A DNA stretch of 64,000 bases from Arbacia lixula. Its lineage: Eukaryota > Echinodermata > Echinoidea > Arbacioida > Arbaciidae. The notes beneath the pieces are model-generated. The model did not search any database, had not been told where the DNA came from, and saw only the letters and a list, made by a program, of their open reading frames with translations. Positions within the stretch are counted from its first letter, which is position 1; each line of letters starts with the position of its first letter. The DNA lies in NCBI GenBank assembly GCA_963669155.1, contig OZ022595.1, positions 19,185,252 to 19,249,251 on the forward strand. The letters run 5' to 3'. Positions 34,600 through 48,662 of this stretch are shown piece after piece. The translations under genes and the position numbers were made by a program.

Positions 34600-37500
34600 A
34601 CGACAAAAAAAAACACTCCTCTCAAACTACAGACATAATCGACAAAATACCCCGGTGAGAACACACTTTGAGTGGTTCATCTGTGTGCAAAATACCGCCA
34701 TTCTTTGTGCATAAGCTGAAGAAATCTGATTTATTTTTATCGATATTTGCTCGAAGCAACCATACATCGTGTACGATGTGTATGTACCTATGGCGACAAG
34801 AGTGACCTACTTGTGTAGGATTTGTACCGACTGGGGAATGTATGACATAACTCATATTATTGACACATTTTGGTTCATAAGACGATGAATTCATAATCAC
34901 TCAGCGCAGGATGCGGGGGGGGGGGGGGGGGGGGGGGTTCTACTATGGACACTTTCAGTTTAGGGATTGTGCACACGGTTATTTACTTTTCTTGAATTAT
35001 GGACCCAAAGTCCGTTTAAAACATAAAAAGGAACGTCACTCGATAAACACAGACTACGGCTCAGACTGCAAGAACATGCTTACAATATTACTTGGTCCGG
35101 AATCACATTTTATTAAACAAACAAGTAAGAACTATGTCAACCAAAATTGAGGTGTAACATTTTAACGACATGATGATATCTGTACCGGGTGTCCATAACA
35201 AATGAATTCGGTATACATTTTGTGACACACAATAATTAATTGAAGGGGTTGAAATATATTCATTCCTGTAACAATTCGCCAACCGGCCGAATATGGCATG
35301 TTTGGCGAAGTTTACCAATATTGTCGCCTACGCATTTTTCTGTTTGGAATTGTAAATTATAAAGTAGAAGAAAATGAAAACGCAGAATTTTATTTCATTT
35401 TATGTTCCAAAACGGGGAGAGTTTCCCCCTTCCTTTCATAAGATCCAAGCAAAATGATCATAATGTATCGAGTATGATGCAGTGGAAAAATGGAGGGAAT
35501 TATGTCACACCACACCAAAAGCACTTCACACGTATAAAACATTTGTGCCCGCTGCATGATGACATTGACAAAATGCAGAATAGATACACAAAACTAACTT
35601 AGGCATGAGCATCATCACAGTCTTTTAAAGAAATGCAATCCCCCCAGATTCTCTGACACGATGGTGTTCGAAAATTACAAAACGACCACGAGTCACTCAA
35701 AGTAACGTCATGACTTATGTGCGATGGTCAACAATTCTTGTGGCTGTGTGACTTCTTTATACAGTTATGCTGTCAAATTAATCGTGTTAGATAATTTTAC
35801 TATGACATGTTTGAAAACTAGGTCGTAAAATATGTCATGCCAGTACTTATCCCGTAATACTTTTGCCAAAATGTGTGTACTCGTATAATGTGATCAGTCC
35901 CATATGTAGCAGCTGTAAAAATTACACGATTATTGCCAAACTTATAAGACATCTTTGGTATTGTCAGTTATTACGTTGATATTATTATTGTTATAAATGA
36001 CATTATTTAAATCAAGATGGCACTTTAGGATGCAATTACTCCCGAAATGTGCATCATTCGTGGTTGAAGTTTGAATGTCGTTTTACGTAATGAGTTCCTT
36101 GTTCTTCTCATCATTCCAGTCAATGGATAAATGTAGATATTTTACTGGTTTGTTACGAACTCGCTCTCATTTCAAAACTATGTGCCACTTTCGCATGTTT
36201 CAAACCAATGATACACGTTAACCATAATTTTGTCCCATTTATTAGTGTTTATATTTTCTTTTCTACTGCAAGCAACAAAAATTAATCTGATTTTTCTCAA
36301 AGAAATTCGTTTCGACAGGCCCCTGTGTGACCGCATCGTTTTCCTTCCAATAGTCATTTTCACTGTTAGGGTAAAATCAAGTTCGCAAAAATTCATCAAA
36401 ATCAACATTTTTGTCTTGAATTTGGCATTTTCTACATCTGCTTCAGAAATTCAGTTCCTGCTCCAGACATTTTACTATTGATTTTTCAGAGAATGTGTTA
36501 ACATGTTCACGCATTCTTTTAGTGTGCAATCTACTATAACTTCCATTGACCACAATGTGTGGGTCGTTGTAGCATTCAATGGAAAGAATTATTTCATATT
36601 TGCCAAACTATTTCGTGGAAACGATGAGACATTGATATGTATATATTTGCTTAGATAAATCAAGTGCCAATGTTTGACACATTATTTTTGATTTCTATAA
36701 GAAGCCTTTTTGTAAAACCAGAGTGATCATTATTTTATTTAGTTGTTACTACAATGTAGTATGACGTGTAGTATGTGATGCACAAACGTGTACGCTAAAT
36801 AAGTAAGAAATGTGTTGCGTTACGTATATTTAAAGAAGAAGAATAAAAACATGAAATCAGTTGAAATTCTAGCCTGTTTTGTCCTACTTTTTTGTTTGCC
36901 TTCCTTTTCAGAATTGAGATTTGGTCTGTATCTCAAACATATCGGGGAAGAGTGGATTACATGTACTACTATTCCATATGTTCAACGCGCGTGTGTGTGT
37001 GTTTGTGTTTTTGTGTGTGTGTGTGTATGTGTTTGCGGGTGTGTGTGTATGTGTTTGCGTGTGTGTGTGTGTAATCATCAGTTTATAATTATTTCGAATA
37101 TATTCTGACCTGTGCCCTTGTGTACATGGAAAGTAGAGACCCAAATTGTTGGATTATGTATTTATTTCACAATAATCCTATGATGTCTATAATGAAGCGC
37201 GTATACACTTTCTTGATACAGTGAAAAGCGGTACACTGTCGCCTTGCAAATAGGGGGGGGGGGGGGGATAAGAAGGGAGTGGTAAACTAGGAAGACGAAG
37301 GGGCAAATTGACGACAAAGTAATTGATTAGAGAGGGTGAAATATTGAACACGTGGGAAGGAGTGACGTGGACCTGAAGGAGGAGTGAGTGTGGTACGGTG
37401 GAGGATGAGGTGGGTGAAGCTAGGAGCGAGACAGTGAGAGTGTAAAGGGAGTGTGTGTATGTATGTGTGTGTGTGTGTGTGTGAGGGATATGTGTGTGTG

Positions 37501-38200
37501 GGGGGGGGGGGGGAGGGTGGTCGAAAACCTGAAGTGCGATGTACAGTGTATGTAGTATTTAATCTTGCATATTTGCATAGGCTGACTTGTTCTCGTGATA
37601 GTCCTATTCTTCTTCGCTCGGGTAAGAAATAACTATCGATATCACAAGCCACGTGGGGGTGGTGGTGGGGGGGGGGGGGGGGGTCGAACAAAGAAAAGGA
37701 GAGATGTATGTATTCAGTCACAAATGAAATGCCATGTACAGTGTATGAAGTGTCAAATATCGTGAACGACAGAGGATACAATACACGGAAGTATTGTGTA
37801 TGTTCTAAAATATAAATACACGTACTCGCAAAATATCGACTCCCTTCAAAGCAGTGAGTTTCGGCTACATCAAATTCAATTTTCATTATTTCTACACGGT
37901 CAGTGTGAAATGTTAGGCCCATAGGGGGAAAAACGTGACTCCCCAAAAGTTACACTTTATCTAACGATGTTAACAGTGTGGCTTTGCCAATTTTGTTGAG
38001 AAAACTGAGAGCCATTTAGTTTTTACGAAATTGTACGTAACATTAGTGAAAGCTGATACTTTTTTATTTTTTCTATTGTGAATTTATTCACGTAAAATAA
38101 CAAGTAATTTTTGTTTATAAAGGTGGACTTTTTCTAACAAAATACAATTCTAATACAATTCTAATAAACCTTCATACATACGCAATTATAAAACAACCAA
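34600..38200. other. Intergenic, microsatellites only
   Basis: No gene seen. Contains a G tract of about 22 at 34915-34937, (GT)n at about 36992-37072, a G tract near 37250-37267, (GT)n running to a 13-G tract at about 37448-37513, and a G tract near 37661-37683. Pro/His-rich minus-strand frames across 37287-37946 are repeat-driven. Confidence 0.5.
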
Positions 38201-38223
38201 AATGTTAACCTTTACACACATAA

Positions 38224-38294
38224 AGACGTAAGGGGTAAAAACGTAAGGGGATACGTAAGGGATACGTAAGGGGATACGTAAGGGGATACCTCAT

Positions 38295-38347
<53 letters not shown>
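38224..38347. repeat. 12-bp minisatellite next to (CA)n
   Basis: About five copies of ATACGTAAGGGG-like units (some shortened or altered) at 38224-38289, followed directly by (CA)n at about 38293-38347. Confidence 0.85.
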
Positions 38348-38348
<1 letters not shown>

Positions 38349-39118
38349 ATAATACGCACTCATGTGGTCATAATAATGACAAACACCCATATTTCATCGG
38401 GTACATGGTGAGAGAAATGCAGATGGTCTATATACCTCAAGACTTCCTTCAGGTTTACAGGTATATTTGGAATATTTATAAACTACCCCCCCCCCCCCTC
38501 CCCTCTCACATACACACATATACACGTCATTTGAAAGATGATGAGCACGGAACTAAAAATGACGCTACAATTATTAAGTCCACAAAGAAGAAGAAATCTT
38601 CATTTTTTTTAAATATTGGGTCTAAATTTTGATGAATATGTTGAACATATCTAATGTACAGTTAACGACGCGTCGATGTAATAGCGACATAAGCCCACAC
38701 CCCACCCCCACAGAACACAGCTGCAAGTACACATTGGACTTGTGTGTTCTTCTGGCCGCCATTGCCATAAACATATATTCTGACTCAGGTCCTTTAGACG
38801 ATTATAACATAAATGGTTCTATTCTTTGTCAAAGCAGCATACCTATTGAATATATGAATGATTTCATGATTGGTTATACACTGAATGGTATTGTGCAGAT
38901 TATCCCAAAAGAGTTGCTCTTTCGCACATGTCGTACTGGAATGTGTTAGGTGATTGCATTTAAACCAAATATTATGAATATGTTTCTATTCTTGTTAAAA
39001 GCAATGAACGTTAAGAGAACCACAAAGCGAAATCGATAAAAATTGTATTTTGTCTTTATTGTTACTTTTCAGTTTATTTCTCCTTATGTATATTGTATAA
39101 TATGTTTTGATTCCTTAA

Positions 39119-39891
39119 CCCTATATAGCCCGGGCTATTTTGAAATCGCATAGCCCGGGGGGGGGGGGGGGGGCAAAAACAGCCCCCCCCCCTAAGATCT
39201 CGACCGTTGATCGCGCGATCGCGACGAAAATTGGCACGTACGTCACCGATGATGTAATCTCCACGATTCAATTGTAAATTGCACCCAAATTGTTCAAATT
39301 TATTTTAAATTAATTAATTATGCTAGTTATATGCATAAAATCATAATTTGGCTGTAATAGCCCCAAACTGCTAGATTTCAGTCCAAACACTCTTCTTAGG
39401 ATGATTATCAAATTAGGATTTAAAAGAATGGAGATATCAAATTTTTTCTTATGTATTTTATTGGGTTTTTTTTAATTCCTTATGTATTTCTTTGTTTTTT
39501 CGACTTTATGTTTTTCATTGTTTTTTCGATGGAAATCGTTGGCAACACTATTTCAGTCATAAATAACGTGAAATCTATTGATTTTCATCAGTAAAAATAA
39601 AAATAATGATACATTTATGAATTTTGGCTAGATACAGAATTTGCATTGGATTTGTACATGAAATCACGTTTTTGAGCAATATTGGGTCTGACGTGCACAT
39701 ACAAAATGTTATGTAACTTCGGAACCGCATACCCCCGCGTCGCAAATTTGGGCTTAAAAGTTGCGTGAGGCTTGGAGAAAAACAGTCATGAAATGTCGCG
39801 GCGCGATCTTTTCGCGTTACAAATTTATCGCGAAAAATGTCGAGGGGGGGGGGGCTGTTTTTGCCCCCCCCCCCCCCCGGGCTAGATAGGG
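39119..39891. mobile_element. Non-autonomous piggyBac-like element, 773 bp
   Basis: TTAA lies directly outside both ends (39115-39118 and 39892-39895), the exact target duplication of piggyBac. The ends are CCCTATATAGCCCGGG and, on the other strand, CCCTATCTAGCCCGGG; CCCT starts are typical of the superfamily. The terminal repeats continue through an unusual block: a G tract, CAAAAACAG, then a C tract, present at both ends in mirrored order. The interior is AT-rich with no transposase frame. Confidence 0.85.
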
Positions 39892-39899
39892 TTAATAAA

Positions 39900-41740
39900 A
39901 CATAAATAACAACAAAATGTAACTAAAAACCTAAACGCTAAAAGGAACATTGTTAAGTAAAATGCAAGATAAAATTCCATTCTATGGTTTCATTAATTCC
40001 TTCAGCAGCAATTGAGCTTTGAGATACCACACAACATGATCATACTTTATAAGATGTATTATTAAACGCGATATGTACACATATCAAGTGATCGTAAATT
40101 TGCTTTCAAATAACAAAGAATAAGAAACCTTAAACTCACTCTTGGTATATTTTTAAAGAAATGTTCATACTTATGATTACAAACTACATAAGTATTTATG
40201 TTTAACGTGTAATGCATATCCGCTACGAGCTTCTGCTTTGAGAATTCTTTGTCATGTCTCTTTTTCTATGTATTTTCAACATAAATATTGCTATTTTGCA
40301 CTTGATTATTATCGTTATTGTAAATATCATTGATTTCTTTCACCTCTTTTATTATATGAATAAAAATTGGTCTTGTTTGTTTGGAAAATATGATTATGAA
40401 GGACGGAAATAAATGGTTCCGTTGTAATTGATCATCAAACCAGCTAGATTGGAATCGCACTCGAGGTGAACTTTCATAAGGCATACCACAAGTTAGTCGT
40501 TGATATAATAAATGAAAAAGTTGAATCTTCTAGATGGGAATGCTAAGACGGTAATATTGATGATAATAGGACTAGAGGTCGAACTAAAATGGATTTATAA
40601 TTACAAGTCGACTCTAGTGAAAAATAATCACGATGGAACATTGCAATATCTTAATAAGCTCTCTCTGCGAGAACCATCAGACATAACCGCTAGGGGTTCA
40701 AGTATCCTCTTCTATCTCTAGCTTTCTTAGAGAGGGTGCCATCATTATCCAGCGGCGTGCTCCTGTGATCTTGCCAAGATCTTAAGAAGAGGTAGGACTT
40801 ATCATTAATCAACTATCATGATGATATGGAAATTGAATATATGTTATCATCACATCTTTTTCCCCTTCTTAAAGTTAATAATATTAATGATGTAAATTTT
40901 AGGAATGTGTCCGTATCCTTCTGAAATATCTGAAAATAAGCCGATATGATACACTTTGATATGGTTATACCGCATAAATGCGCTATATATGCCGTTTACA
41001 TATTTCAATGTGGTGTGTTGTTGTTTTTTTGCATTAACATTAACATACGAATAAATCGTTGAACTGTACATGCCACTGTCATCTTTGATATAATGTTTGC
41101 ACTCGTGATTTCACAACATTCCTATAACAATGGTAATTCTGGGTTCTCCAGAAAACGTCTTACTATGTTGATTTATGTAAGGAGTTGACACTGTAGCATA
41201 ATGCCCTTTTCATAATCATCACCACCACAACCTCCATGTTCACCATCATCATCGTTACTGTCGTCGTCGTCATCATTGCCTATCCATGACCACAGTCACG
41301 TCTTCGGCACGACATCAGTAAATATTTACATTCCCATAAAGATGACTGTGCATATAGATAAGTTTTCTCCTCCACTTTTTTGTTTACACGTACATTATGA
41401 TCAACTTAAATTTATTACGTAAATGTGAATAGCAGGCTGCAACCCCCTTCCCACCAACTGACCCCGCCCACCTCCCCCACCACAACCCCCTTCCCCATCG
41501 CCACGCCTCCCTTAGCTTCCTGTTCTATTTAGTATTGCGCAGAAAAATAGACGTGTTGTATGGCATGGAGCGCCGGAGCGGGAAACCGTAGGGATAAAGG
41601 CTACTTGGGAAGAAAAAAAAAAATATTTGACCCAGTGGGAATTGTTGGGCATACTTCAAATATACTCAAATGACCATTAAAATGAATGTCCACCCTTAAA
41701 TTGAATTGATTTTGATATATACAGAAACATGAAAGTAATA
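39900..41740. other. Intergenic, no gene seen
   Basis: Very AT-rich DNA. Short frames such as 40512-40721 show no domain features, splice signals or codon bias that I could recognise. No structured repeat noted. Confidence 0.45.
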
Positions 41741-41744
41741 ATAT

Positions 41745-42030
41745 TAATAAAGGTTTGACAAATATCCGTCAAAAGAGTTATGAAGTTTGAAATTCTGAAT
41801 TTATTGACGTCACTTGAGAGGTACCATGCTATAAGTCATGAACTTTTTTGATTTTAATGTTAATGAAAAATATGCCATCTTACCTGTGCATTCGATATAT
41901 AATTAGATAAATAATTCACACATACACCTTATATGAAAAAGTTTTATTCTTTTATCGAAAGACAGAAAATGGTCAAATGGGAGAGCAGAATGCGAGTGAC
42001 GTCACAAATTCAAATAAAAAAAAATAACGA
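41745..42030. repeat. Dispersed palindromic repeat, uninterrupted copy
   Basis: Matches 14090-14600 with divergence but lacks the 233-bp insertion found there. The left half (GAATTTATTGACGTCACTTG) and right half (GAGTGACGTCACAAATTC) are imperfect inverted copies, so the unit is probably a diverged MITE. Confidence 0.6.
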
Positions 42031-42039
42031 TTTTGGTCA

Positions 42040-43680
42040 CACCTTCACAAATAACCTTTTTTTTTTAGTTCAGGGAGGACTTTTCCTTAGTAATGTTAGA
42101 TGTGGAGGCTTGCCCAAGATGCCAACGAATGAAGAAAAACCTGTGATTGATAAAATTGATAAAAGCTAGAAAAAAGGGGAAAAAAAGCAGGGTATCTCGT
42201 CAAGATGATATTCATACAATGTAAAGATGAAGGATGCCCATTATGGTGGGGTGAGGTTCTGTGAGATTCCATTTGATGAATATTTTTAAAATTATCGCTT
42301 GAAAGTTATTGTGTGTAGTGATCTAATGCAAATTCAATGGTTCTAATTAATCAACAGGTTAAAATCTGATTAGATATATCTAAACGATGATTGCAGTAAT
42401 ATTAATTGATTACTTTTTACGGAGCCTGCACCCTCAAAATCAGGCATCACCCACTTCACTTTTGGTATCGTCACGAAAAACAAGATGCTTATGCCATGTA
42501 AGCCTATTGAAATGAAAATATTTTCAATGCAAAAGCAAATTTTCAATGAAAATAATCTAGATATAGATAATACATTGTATACACATCAAATATAGCATGT
42601 TCGATGTTATAACGATTACAATAGGCTTAATGCTACACTTTTTGGAGTCGCTTAAGAGCTTTTGTTGAGTACCTTCTTTAATGCCTATGTTGATCTGATG
42701 ATGATTGAGCATGAGGGCCAGCTGTCATTTCCTTTTCTGCTTAAATAATGGATTCGACTCCTCCTTATTTCCATCATCGCTCTCTGTTTCCAAACCTGGT
42801 TCCATAGCGACTCCTTCTCTCCGCCCCCTATCCTACCCTATCCATCTTCTCCATCTCACGCTAACTCTCTCACCACACGCCTCCCTATCTATCTTCCCCT
42901 CTCTCTCTCTCTCTTTCTCTCTCTCTATCTCTTTTTTTTTCTCTCTCTCTCTTTCTCTATCTTCCCCTCCCTCTCTCCCCATCATTTTCTCCCTCTTCTT
43001 CCTCTCTCACTTATCCTCTCTCAATATCCCCTTTTCTATATTTATATGTTTTAAAAGTACACTTATCCATCAATCTTTTTTTAAACATCATATAAACATA
43101 GGTTACCATTTTTTTGTATAGTTTACCTACTAGTATTCACTACACTTATCTTCCTTACCCCTTTCTTTCTCATCAATGAGTATCTTTCACCTCTCTCTCT
43201 CTCTCTCTCTGTTATCCTCGCTATCACAAAGGCGTACTATCATACCAACACTAGTACACACACATACACATACACACACACATGCACACACACATACACA
43301 CATACACACACATACACACACAAATACACACACACATATACACACACATACACACACACATGCACACAAACACACACACACACACACATTTTCTTTCTCT
43401 CTCTCTCTCTCTTATCGATTCTGTTTCTTATTTTATCGCCCTCATCGTTATCTCTGGCTCCCATCTCTCCCTCTTCCCTTTCTCCTGAATAACTCTCGTT
43501 TTCCCATGTCTCTACAGTCATTGCTAGTCACGCCCTCCCCCTCTCTTACCCCCCTCTTCCCTTCCTTACCTCCTTGCTGTCATCCATTAGTCTAGCTCCT
43601 CTCCTTCCTCGCCCCACCCCTTCCCCCTCCCCCTCCCCCTCCCCATCTCTCATTCTTCGCTTCATGAGAAAGGATGCACA
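42040..43680. repeat. Intergenic with (TC)n and (CA)n microsatellites
   Basis: (TC)n at about 42899-42960, (TC)n at 43190-43210, a long (CA)n/(CATA) run at about 43257-43388 followed by (TC)n, and a CCCCCT-type repeat near 43620-43645. Overlapping frames are repeat translations. No gene. Confidence 0.7.
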
Positions 43681-43689
43681 TTAGGCATA

Positions 43690-44470
43690 ACTATATCGTG
43701 TATATATCTCGACAAGAATCAATGGGGAAGAAGCACAGCGAGCGGGTCTGCTTAGGATCGCACTTGTTGAAATTACCGTAGCCTCGTTCCCGCGGCGGCC
43801 TCTTTCATGTTGGCTTCGCCGCTGCTTCGGCAAAGACAGGCCGCTCTATTACGCCTAAACGAGCCTGTTACTAGTAATGCCGCAGCATTTGAAGTATACA
43901 TGCAAACTATGCCGAATATAATATAAACATACTACTAAGAGGGAAAACGCCATCAAAGCGGATAAAGGAGGCACACTGATAAAAGCGCTCCATGACCACT
44001 TATACTATACTGGGCCAAGCATATATCTCTTCTTGTTTTATGTTTCCTCCCCCTCTTCATAAAGCAGTAAATTATTATGCTCAGTCGAGAGCGTTCTTTT
44101 CCCCTTTGATATTTCATTTTTCACACATTCAATGGCGGCTGTTCAGCGAGATTAAACATACTGCAAAGACCATAGTGTTTCTTTCTACTTTGAAGAAGTG
44201 CTTAAAATCGTTTGTCTCTGCGCGTATTGTCCTCCGAGTTTTTTGTCAAAGGGTGCCGCCGTTATCGGAACAAAAGCCGGCGCGCTGTCAAAGGCACCGC
44301 CGCTGCGCCGACGTAATATTTGACAGAAATAGGAAAGAATTAAAACCCTTTTGAATTCCGGCCCCTTATCAAGCCGAGGAGAGGAGGTTGGGCGGGCGGT
44401 ATCAGGAGCCCGCTGTGAATATTAATCTTATTTAGCCGACGGAATAAAGATGGATGATAAAAATGACACA
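43690..44470. promoter_or_regulatory. Candidate cis-regulatory block
   Basis: About 780 bp of GC-richer, microsatellite-free sequence stands out from repetitive flanks. TCF/LEF-like CAAAG words cluster here: CATCAAAGC near 43951, GTCAAAGGG near 44246 and GTCAAAGGC near 44287. No open frame has exon character. It lies about 10 kb downstream of Sp5. A conserved enhancer is a reasonable guess but unproven. Confidence 0.3.
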
Positions 44471-46530
44471 CTCCTCCACGTATCCCCTTCTCTCTCTCTT
44501 TTTTAATATCAAGATTATGTTGATGTTTTAGACAGATTTTGAGAGAAAGGGGGTGATGACCAGCCGTCCCTGTAACACGTAAACATGTTTATTCAGATGA
44601 ATGACTAGTGAAGACAGGTATCTGTCAGAATCAAAGACGTGGATTTTATTTGTTTGATGGTATGATATATCTATCATTCGGTTATAATCACGCGGACTAA
44701 ACAACACAAATACTGTGATATATCATTGATAGCATATCATTATCTATATGTTATGCTCCAAACTATGCTTTTTATTTCTTCATATCTCTTCCTTTCCATT
44801 TTAGTTCCTTGTATTTTTTCTTCTTATTTTTCTTCTTCTTCTCCTTCTTCTTCTTCTTCTTCTTCTTCTCCTTCTCCTTCTTCCTGCTGTTCGCCTTCTA
44901 TTCTTCCCGTTCCCCTATTCCTTATATTTCCCCAATTTGTCGTCGAAAGGGTTGGAGGAAGGTCATACCTAGGATGTTTAAAGATTGTCCGTCCCTTTTG
45001 CAAGCTTTAAATTTGAAATCGTCTATCACGATCGTAAATTGAAGAAAGTGTGATTCAAGACCATTTCAAAGAATATAGCATGTTGAAGCTTTCTGTATAT
45101 GTAAAAAAATTTCAGCCGTTAAATTTCAAACCGACTTTTTTCGTACCACGAAAAAAGTATTAGTCTTTGTTACAGTATCTATGTGGTTATTATGCGTGTG
45201 GGAAATCCTAATTTTATGAGTAACTACCAAACTTTGGAGATGATTCCTTCCATAGAACAATTTTTTTTTCATAATGTGTTTTATAATTTAATAAACAGAT
45301 TAATAAAAAAAGCAGATATTTCAAAACAAACTGCTAAGAGCCTGAGGTAAAGACTATTAATCAGACGTTATTTACGTGCGTTATTTGAATTTTACACTAC
45401 GTATCAGTTTCAAATTGTGAATATAGAGCTTGTTAACACTTCTGTATATGTTTTGCCAATGTTTCGATGGTTTTGTGTTGATCTGAAAAAGGGACTGGCT
45501 GTCTTTAAGCACATGGATATCCATCCCTTTGAACAAGGTTTGATACCGCCACTTAATATTCATGACTAGCAACTACTCTCAACAATATGATGCATACGCG
45601 ATTGCGTCACGTTCACCTGGATTTTTATGATAGGTCATACACATTCCTATACATGCATACATTTCAGCTTTCGCTGCTGAACTTTTAATTTTGTCACTAA
45701 GTGCTTGTTATGTAGTTAATAAGGACAAGCAAATATAAAATCTGATACTTTTTCAGATGAAAATACTAGCTTGGGCGCAGCTGGGCACGTTTTCCATGTT
45801 ACTTGTCCGAAAGGAAAATATCTGAAAGTAACGTTTCCTGCAATTTCTTAATGGAATATGATGCGGAACATTGTAAAATTGAGACTTTTGTGCTGCAACC
45901 TGATATCACGTTTAGAGCCTTCTTGCCATAATGTAACAATATTCCTCAATTGGACCGTTAGAAGATGCTTCGTAGGTATTACATGTCACAACTGCGCAAG
46001 CATATGGGGTGAGGATATTTCCTGCGCATCCGATTTTGTTTATACGCAAAATCCAGGCAAAAATCATCCAGAGAATCGGCGGATTCGAACATGGGAGATC
46101 AAAGAGAAAATCTTTGTAAAGCGTTCTTTTGTGACTAGAAGCAGAGTACAATGAATCTGCATAATTAAACGGATGCTGGCACTCCATGTGCTGAGACATC
46201 CTTGGTCATACCAACATTGGCCACGTCTTGCAATACCTCTAAACAAAATTTGTTTGCGCTATAATCATTAAAGAGGGATGGAGGTTTCCTTTTCCTTTAA
46301 GCATTCAAAATGCATGTACTTTTCCTCTTGAAAAAGAATCTTACTACTGTTAGAGGGAAGGGGCAAAGAATGTGGGAGACGTGATGCAACAAACGAATGA
46401 CATTCTAACACAAACATGGTTCGACCACGATCCAGGATACCACGAGGGAATCATTATCTCAAAATAATAAATTCAACGAAATCAAATAAAGCAGTTCTGC
46501 CGTGAATACGACCCGCAATCATTACAACAA
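44471..46530. other. Intergenic, no gene seen
   Basis: Contains a (CTT)n run at about 44818-44882 and one perfect AGATCAAAG word at 46096-46104. Frames at 45858-46199 have no recognisable domain or splice support. Confidence 0.45.
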
Positions 46531-46538
46531 ATACTACA

Positions 46539-46555
46539 GTGTACTACTGCTACTG

Positions 46556-46640
<85 letters not shown>

Positions 46641-46760
46641 CTTCTACTACTGCTACTACTTCTTTTTCTACTCCTACTACTACTATACTGCTATTACTAC
46701 TACTACTACTACTACTTCTTCGTCTTTTTCTACTCCTACTCCTCCTCCTCCTCCTACTAG

Positions 46761-46819
<59 letters not shown>

Positions 46820-46832
46820 CTACTACTACTGC
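46539..46832. repeat. (TAC)n trinucleotide microsatellite, about 290 bp
   Basis: Long CTA/TAC repeat with interruptions by TGC, TTC and CCT triplets. Leu-, Tyr-, Ser- and Thr-rich frames on both strands here are artefacts. Confidence 0.97.
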
Positions 46833-46839
46833 TTATGGG

Positions 46840-48611
46840 CGGGTCCCTAAACATAACAAAATACATGTATAGTGATAAACAACAATAAACAATAATAATA
46901 AACATTAAAAGAAAATCAATGTTATAAATGTAACCTGCATAATCACACACAACACGCAAACACACTCAATCACGCGACAAGACGAGAGGGGAATAGGAGA
47001 GGGAGAGAGAGAAAGACTAGGGGTAGAAAATGATGAGAAAAGGTACACTGCAAGCAATCTATTCAACATTAGATGACATGTTTTCAAATACAGATAGTTT
47101 GAGATGAAATTTAAACCGTGTGATGGTTGAACTAGATTTTATACTACTATCAAGAGAATATGTTGCAGTTGTAAATGGTCTTTGAATGGTGAGAATGTAC
47201 TTATAAATAGTATGTAGAAAATAGTAGCACTTTTGGTAACACCATGTGATTCCATTCTTTCAGGATAACTGTTTCATTTATATTTTATACGTTAGATTTC
47301 ATTTGAAACTTGGACTGTGTTGTTCTGACCTACTTGCATATTGATATTTTGCAATGAACGCAGTTTCCATTTTCAGGTCGCTTATCCTGAATAAAGATTG
47401 TGAGTATGTAAAAAACATAAAGTGGATGCAATTTAAGACAGATCAGGAGAACGAAAAGAAAGTTGAAGAAGAAGTCAGTGATCACAAGAAGTGGTAGAAG
47501 AAGAAGAATATTGGAAGACAATGTTGTAATCTAAGGAGATAAACGAGAAGAGAGGGAAAGATACATTTTTTTCTTGAAGAAACTTAAATAATGACATGGT
47601 AGCGTAAAAAGCAAATCAGATAGAATTCAAGGTAGTGCAAAGCAAAGATGAATAATAATCATCATTTACTGTAATATAACGAAGCTAGGGGGAAATGACA
47701 TAAATTGATTGTGTGTAGAATTGTATCATCAAACTAATCCAAAACACTGGATTCTCATTTTGTTTTCGCGTCAATATCAAATTAACTTTTATTCCAGTAT
47801 TTTCCACCTCTATTGACCTGCTTAAAGACTGTTATCAAAATGATATAACAAACAATGCGTTAGCTTTTTACCACAACATTTTGCAATGCCATTGTGATTC
47901 TATGTTTTCTTAGCATTATATCACCAATACTATCACTATTCTATTTAGACTGTTGGTGTTCTTGTATAATGTGGTGTTATTTTTAACTTTTCATTTATAT
48001 ACTCTTTCATATTCCAGCTGTTTACTGGCGTCACTTAGGTCCTTTTATGCAAGTGACCTATTATCTACATTTCCTGCTTCAATCATCTATATATCATTCC
48101 GACTGGTGTCGATTTCAAAAGAGTCAAATACGAACCAGCATTTACCCTATAGAGCCCAGCATCGAGGAGAAAGGGGGCGAACTGTCGTTTTCCGCTGGAC
48201 ATTCATGTGAGGCAAAGTGTGAATTAATCAGTTTTTCCTCTCAACTAAGCAGTTTTTATCTCACCCATCGAGAGATGCCGGCTAATTCTTAAAACGTTTC
48301 CCCTCGTCTTTCTCAGCACTCGCCTCCTATTTTGTGCTTCTCGCCCGTTTCAGAAATCATCTGCCTGTTCAGGGGCTTTCTTCTTGTTCATCTTGGTAAT
48401 GATTGGAGTCTCAGATCATATCAAACGAATATTTAAAGGGACAATCCAAACTCAGAGTATAGTATACTCTGAGTCTCTGTTATTGTCGTTGTTATGCATT
48501 GAAATGTATTTTTTTCTATCCGTCAGGGCCCTCAGGGACAGCAGTTTTATAACTGAAGAGGCCACCCTAAATTAATAAATAAATACCATAATCTTATATT
48601 ATATCAATGTT

Positions 48612-48662
<51 letters not shown>

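Noticed and set aside
37287-37946. 219-codon minus-strand frame
   Set aside because: Built largely from (CA)n and poly-C translation with no family features.
46060-46140. Possible tRNA or tRNA-derived SINE (GTTCGAATCC-like box on the minus strand)
   Set aside because: No A-box at the right distance and the T-arm stem does not pair.
46502-46965. Poly-Leu, poly-Tyr and poly-Ser frames on both strands
   Set aside because: All are translations of the (TAC)n microsatellite.
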